Positions 58,501 to 64,000 of a DNA stretch of 64,000 bases are shown in pieces. Made by a program: the position numbers and the translations under genes. The DNA is from Sinotaia quadrata (taxonomy: Eukaryota > Mollusca > Gastropoda > Architaenioglossa > Viviparidae). Where the stretch lies: contig CM054180.1 of assembly GCA_028829895.1 (NCBI GenBank), positions 95,168,135-95,232,134 of the forward strand, in the 5' to 3' direction. Under the pieces are notes generated by a model. It saw only the letters and a list, made by a program, of their open reading frames with translations, was not told the origin of the DNA and did not search any database. Position 1 is the first letter of the stretch, and every line of letters begins with the position of its first letter.

Positions 58501-59854
58501 TTGAGACTATTCCAGATTTAGAGTTGTAGTCTTTTGGCGATTAATGTGCAGGAGTGGTTTATGTGGTGTTGTTCAAGGAGTGGTTTGTGTGGTGTTGTTC
58601 AAGGAGTGGTTTGTGTGGTGTTGTTCAAGGAGCTGTAGTATAGATTTAGCGGTGTAAAATGCTACACTGAGTACAATGTGGTGTCTGACAGATTTAACTT
58701 TGTAGTAAAGGGTGGTTTAGGATAGGTAGATGTTACTCTATAGTAAAACGTTTGGGTGTGCAGTGTTAGCGTTAAATATGTTAATCTATAGTAAAACGTT
58801 TGGGTGTTACAGATTTGGCGTTAAATATGTTAATCTGTAGTAAAACGTTTGTGTGTTGCAGATTTGGCGTTAAATATGTTAATCTGTAGTAAAACGTTTG
58901 TGTGTTGCAGATTTAGCGTGGTAAAATGTTACAGCTGTATTAGTGATTTATGACACGTTATTGAAAGGCGATATAAGACAGGTTTATGCATTATACAGTT
59001 TTAATGGTTTCTTCTGTAACTGTGACATAATATGAACACGAACCAAGAAATATCTTCGATTTGGTGCCACGTGGTTCGGGTCATGGTTGGCCGAATTACC
59101 ACATTCTTCAAATTGAATATTAAGAATTTTTTTTTTAAAGAAAAATTCTGTTCAGCTTCATATGTAAATCCCATCCCAATACATCTCATTTTAAAATGGT
59201 ACTATACTGTGCATGCATAAACGTTTTGGAGAAATTGAAATGAAATGTTGAAATGTTGAATTAATTAAAAGTTAATTTAATAAACAAATCTTTTTCAATG
59301 ACATGGCAGTGAGTCTCTTAGTGTGTATATGATTTGTATTTGTGTGTTGTTGTTGATGCTGAAGTTGCTGTTGTTTTTACTTGGCTCTTTTTTGCGAAAA
59401 CAAAAACAACTGCCGGGTAAATAACTAGGAACTATTTTAGTCCTTACCTTAAGTAAACAAAAACAAGAACCAGGGAAATACTTAGGAACTATTTTAGTCC
59501 TTACCTTAAGTAAACAAACACAAGAACCAGGGAAATACCTAGGAACTATTTTAGTCCTTACCTTAAGTAAACAAAAACAAGAACCAGGGAAATACCTAGG
59601 AACTATTTTAGTCCTTACCTTAAGTAAACAAAAACAAAAACCGGGGAAATACCTGGAAATTATTTTAGTCTTCACTTTAAGTAAACAAAGCACGCAATGT
59701 TGTTTTAGTTTACAAATAAATAATTAAAGTTTGTTCGAATTGTTTTGTTTTATTCTTTTTGGTAAAGCTTCTATATTATATATTTACCACTTGTGGAACA
59801 TAAATATAAAATCATTAAAAAATAAAGAAATAAATTATGTTGATTTGTTTTTAG

Positions 59855-62800
59855 ATGGCTCCAATAGCGATATTCTTGGGACTGTTTGGCGGATGTTTTC
59901 TGGGGTAAGTTGTCAAAGCAGAAGAAAAGTGCCTAATGGAACTGTATTTTAACAATTATCATAGAGCAGTTCTAAATTGAATAACCTGCATTATACAGCC
60001 ATCATATATAGTTCTGACAGCATTATAGAAAACAACCTTAATTCTAATCTTGGCCATAGATTTCTTATCTAAAATATGGCATTTAATTAGATTCATTATC
60101 TAATCATTACATAACTATATTCATTATCTAATCATTACATAACTATATTCATTGTCTAATCATTGCCATAACTATGTTCATTGTCTAATCATTGCCATAA
60201 CTATATTCATTATCATTGTTCGTACGTCTGTATACGTCTTACACGCAGGTTGTTGTCGATCTTTCGACACGAAGTGGCATTAAAGAACAAAACCTATTGT
60301 CTATTTATCCTAGACCTAATTCTTGACCTAATTCTATACATGTATGACATCAACATTATTTTTTTCGTACGTTTTATGGTAGATCTGCATTCTATCAGTC
60401 AATCAATCTGCATGCCAATTCAACTTTAAAATCTGAGTGAAATGTTTCATAAAATGATTTCAGCCAGAGGTTCTGTATGAAACATAACTTAAGACGATTG
60501 TGTCATATTTTATTTCGAGTTTACCTTTGCACAATGCATTAGGTGATATATTTTTTATAGATTAAATTATATAATTGCATTGACAATCCATTACATTAAT
60601 TAAATATGTCATTGTGGGTAAAATGTCTTTGTGGGTGCATGTATCTGTAGATGTTCATGTTCAACATTCCTCTTGCAGCTTAATTATGTATACAAAAATG
60701 ATATGATGTGATGTGATTGGTCTCAAATCAGATATGCAGTTTGTCCCCAGTCAACTAAGTCACACCTAGAGAGGCACAATCAATTGTATAGAATGAGAAG
60801 AAATAGAATAACAAACTAATGACTTTTAATATATAACAGAAGAAGAGATGACTCACTGACTGCATTAGAGATGAAACAAAGACCAATTAATCTTATAGTT
60901 GACACAATAGAAATATACAGTGTCTATATGATATATCTTCTTTAACAAATATTATAATTGACACAATATATATGTACAGTGTTCTATGATATATACTACT
61001 TTTAGCAATGTTACAGTTGACAATTTGCTTTCTTAAGTGAGAACAGGTTGAAGAAATTGTGTCTTTAGGATATTAATAATTTTGCTCTATGTCTATTGGG
61101 AGGATGATTCTAGAACATCTTTAGTCTTGCGGAGTACATCTTCAGAATTGCTCATTGAGGATTAGTGACTGGCAGATTGGTTTAGTATGAAGATGGTAGC
61201 TAATATTGTAGCTCAGGTCAGGAGTAGTAGCATGTAACCTTCATCCAGAACTGGTCCAAAACTCAAGTGTCTGTGTTCACTTATGAAGGAAATGTTAACA
61301 GTAAAATAACACAGCTGCAAATAGCTGTTCAATATGTAGAGTCCCAATTTCTTTCTTTAACGTTCTTCTCTATCTGTATACTTGAGTCAGTACTATATTG
61401 TTTCTGTCTAGAAAGAGTTATAATGACATCATTCCTTGCTACAGCTGGCTTCTATCTTGTCCTGTGCTCTATGAGCGTTATCGTGACTAGCAACAAATAT
61501 TTTTATTATTATAAAATGTTATCATGCTGGGTACTTAGCATTAATAATTGTGAACTCAGTATTATTATGACTAGTAATAAATATAATTCTTATCATATAA
61601 TTTTCATTTCACTGTCGTGTGCAAAATGCTCTCCATGTTCTATGTCAGATCTATTCTTCCAATGTGTCATTAGTTTTCCACAAATTGTTTTTCTTCTTCT
61701 CATTTTTACTGAGGTTATGGTTGTTGTTATTATTATTATTATTGGCAAATATTGAAAATTTAAGCTACTTTAAAAAATGAATTGTAATATTATCTCCTTA
61801 TCTTATGTATGAATTGATGTCTAAAAGTTACATTTATCTCAGTTGATACCCATAATATCATAAGTTTGTTTCATGGTACCATAAAGGGTGCTAAGCAACC
61901 CAGATAGACCGCCATTGGAAGACCCGGCTGTAGCTCGCACGTTGTTCCACATAGCCGAGACACTACACACGCCGGACGGCCACTTGACTAGGCAGGAATT
62001 CGGGGAGATCTTTGAGGACTTTGATACGAACGGTAAGTCCGTGTTGGCACTGTGTAATGTCTCAGTCAACAGTTAGTAGTTGTTAGTAGTGTACAAGTCC
62101 GTGTGGGCAATGAGTAATGCCTCTGTGAACAGTTAATAGTGTACAAGTCCGTGTTGGCACTGTGTAATGTCTCAGTCAACAGTTAATAGTGTACAAGTCC
62201 GTGTTGGCACTGTGTAATGTCTCAGTAACAGAGATTTGAATAGAGTACAAGATCGTATGCATAATTTCGTAGTGAACGATTTTCCTTTCTTTCAGAGCTC
62301 AATTGTAGATCAGAGATGTCGTTGTATCTGTATTCCTGGCGAATGAAACCTCGAAATACACAACTACCTGCATTCTCAAGCACCACACATGCACATACAC
62401 ACACATGCAAACATACACATACACACAACACAAACATATATACACAAATATACCTGAAGCAGTTCGTGAAAGACAGGTATTAGATTTTTATATTTAAAAA
62501 AAAAATAAAAAATAAAGACTCTAAATGTCTGTATTTACCAAAAATCAGCAGACGACATTGATATGAGTTAGATATAACTTGATGGTGATACAACAGCTAG
62601 ATATGTGCCATAGGATCGTTAGGTGAACTTTGACAAGTGTTTTCAGTGAAAAAATATTTATGGCATATTTATCCGGAATTCCTTATTTTCACATGAGGCA
62701 ATATTAATCGAAATCCGGATGTTACTCCACACTACATAAACTTGACGCTATTTTAATATAATTAGAAATGAAGTTTTCTGACGTCTACCACAGAGTACGT

Positions 62801-63960
62801 GTGTAGTTTGTAGTGAGTCGTGGAAACAATCAAACCAGCATACTATAGACTATAGAGTATAGACCTAATGAGGAGCTGATTCATTTCTTGCTTCGCTAGC
62901 TTATTGACATGACTCAGAGTTATGAATTTGTGAATATCACAATGCTACAGTGTACACATTTATTTTTGCGTTATTAATTTACGTAAATATTTAAGTATAG
63001 TGATTAGTATTTCACTTCATGAGTTTGACAGTAAAGATTTCATTGCACAAATCTAATTTATAGCCTAAATACAATAATCGTACAACTTCATTCAAAACCG
63101 ATAAAACAAAGGCATTTTAAAGTCATTAGACAGAGTACTCTATCCATAAGTAATTCATAGTTAATGTACTGTTTCTATTGAACATTATTAATAGAATGGT
63201 GGTATTACATTTAATAATAAGTCAAATCATAATTGGTTAGTATGTAGTAAAGTACACACACATGCACGCGAACACACACACACACACCACACACACAAAC
63301 AAACACACACGCATTTAGTGATTCCATGTATTTTAAATACGGTAGAATGAAAAACAATTTTCTGACTCAAGTAGATGTTACATGTTTTGATTTAACATTT
63401 TTGCTTAGTTACATTTCAAATTAATTATTTCATTTCAATTCATCATTTCCTATCGTTTCCACCATGAAACAGATGATGGCCTGGTGTATCATGCAGAGTT
63501 TATGGCCGAGTGGCGGAGAATGGAACTTGGTGATGCCATGTCCGCCATTGTTCTTTTCAATCGCACAGATACAGATGGCGACGGAATCATCACCAGTGAT
63601 CCTGACTTGGACAGAGTGTTTGTCTTATTCGATCTAGACGGTTAGTATCATCATTCACCATCATGACTTGGGCAGAGTGTTTGTCTATTTCGATTTAGAC
63701 AGTTAGGATTTGACACTGTTATAATATCTGTGAAAGATTTTCTGTATGAGTGTAAATTTCAATGTACAATTTGCCTTATATGACAGAATACTGCATCCTC
63801 GTGTATGATTATTTAAAACTTTCTAATGTCTAGTAATTTAAAAACGACCACATTGCAAATATTTTATTGTCTTTTCCATTTCAATTTTTTTCTTTCTTCA
63901 GGTGATCATCTAGTGTCGGAACCAGAATTCGTCATCGTCTGGTCTAGTCTGTCGACTTAA
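59855..63960 (+). CDS. Secreted four-EF-hand protein, gene 4 (140 aa)
   Basis: Coding exons 59855-59904, 61887-62032, 63473-63640 and 63902-63960 (423 nt in frame; phases 2, 1, 1). The signal peptide is the same as in genes 2 and 3. Loop 1 is LHTPDGHLTRQE, loop 2 DTNDDGLVYHAE, loop 3 the 13-residue DTDGDGIITSDPD, loop 4 DLDGDHLVSEPE. The tail is VWSSLST where genes 2 and 3 have VWTSLST, and Val replaces Ala in the DPAVAR segment. The stop TAA is at 63958-63960, so the 3' UTR and poly(A) site lie beyond the window. Exon 3 combines a gene 2-like linker (EWRRMELGDAM) with a gene 3-like loop 2, which could reflect gene conversion or the order of duplication. Function as for the sister genes: a likely secreted Ca2+ binder, inferred. 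Confidence 0.87.
62036..62225. repeat. About 50-bp repeat starting at the exon 2 donor of gene 4
   Basis: CAAGTCCGTGTTGGCACTGT units, about four copies. Same origin as the array at 35,900. Confidence 0.9.
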
Positions 63961-64000
63961 AGCAGCATTCCGCCGCCAGTCTGAATTACAAATAGCGACC

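Larger units (their letters stand above)
54560..64000 (+). repeat. Segmental duplication unit 4 (contains EF-hand gene 4; runs off the window)
   Basis: Starts with the same type of minisatellite as unit 2 (54,580-54,940), continues through the shared CA/GT-rich block and the 27.0-28.0 kb homologue, then the gene. The right end is outside the window. Confidence 0.8.

Overview
The window is eukaryotic nuclear DNA: AT-rich, with split genes that have GT-AG introns, AATAAA signals, long (CA)n/(GT)n microsatellites, many minisatellites and decayed transposons. The mixture (a metazoan endonuclease G plus a tandem family of small secreted EF-hand proteins) suggests an invertebrate, most likely a lophotrochozoan and perhaps a gastropod mollusc. 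That taxonomic call is an inference.

Layout. 1-7,300: a complete three-exon mitochondrial endonuclease G gene on the minus strand (335 aa), preceded by AT-rich sequence with a 76-bp minisatellite. 7,300-12,700: a transposon graveyard with a lysine-rich retroelement-like frame (minus), a broken piggyBac-type transposase (plus), and a long reading frame of a transposon-like family with two TAG stops and a frameshift. 12,700-16,000: microsatellites, and a minisatellite with (CA)n nested inside each unit. 16,073-64,000: four tandem genes, all on the plus strand, each with four coding exons and the same intron phases (2, 1, 1). Each encodes a signal peptide followed by four EF-hand loops (140-142 aa). 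Gene 1 (16,073-23,927) is diverged. Genes 2, 3 and 4 (30,566-37,861; 45,138-49,999; 59,855-63,960) lie in large segmental duplications whose introns and flanks still align by eye.

The three young units have been modified separately. Unit 2 carries a 2.3-kb TG...CA-ended insertion with an imperfect 5-bp target duplication in intron 1, next to a 39-bp tandem expansion. A broken Ty3/gypsy pol fragment separates units 2 and 3. Unit 3 has about 1 kb of foreign sequence in intron 2. About 3 kb of repeat-derived DNA separates units 3 and 4.

The most interesting item is the secreted EF-hand family. It has a degenerate first loop, a canonical second loop, a third loop lengthened by one residue in all copies, and a loop-1 residue that differs in each recent copy. 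An extracellular calcium-binding role (for example in shell matrix or a secretion) is plausible but not shown by the sequence. No tRNA, rRNA or CRISPR array was recognised. Apart from endonuclease G and the EF-hand genes, nearly all long open frames are translations of tandem repeats.
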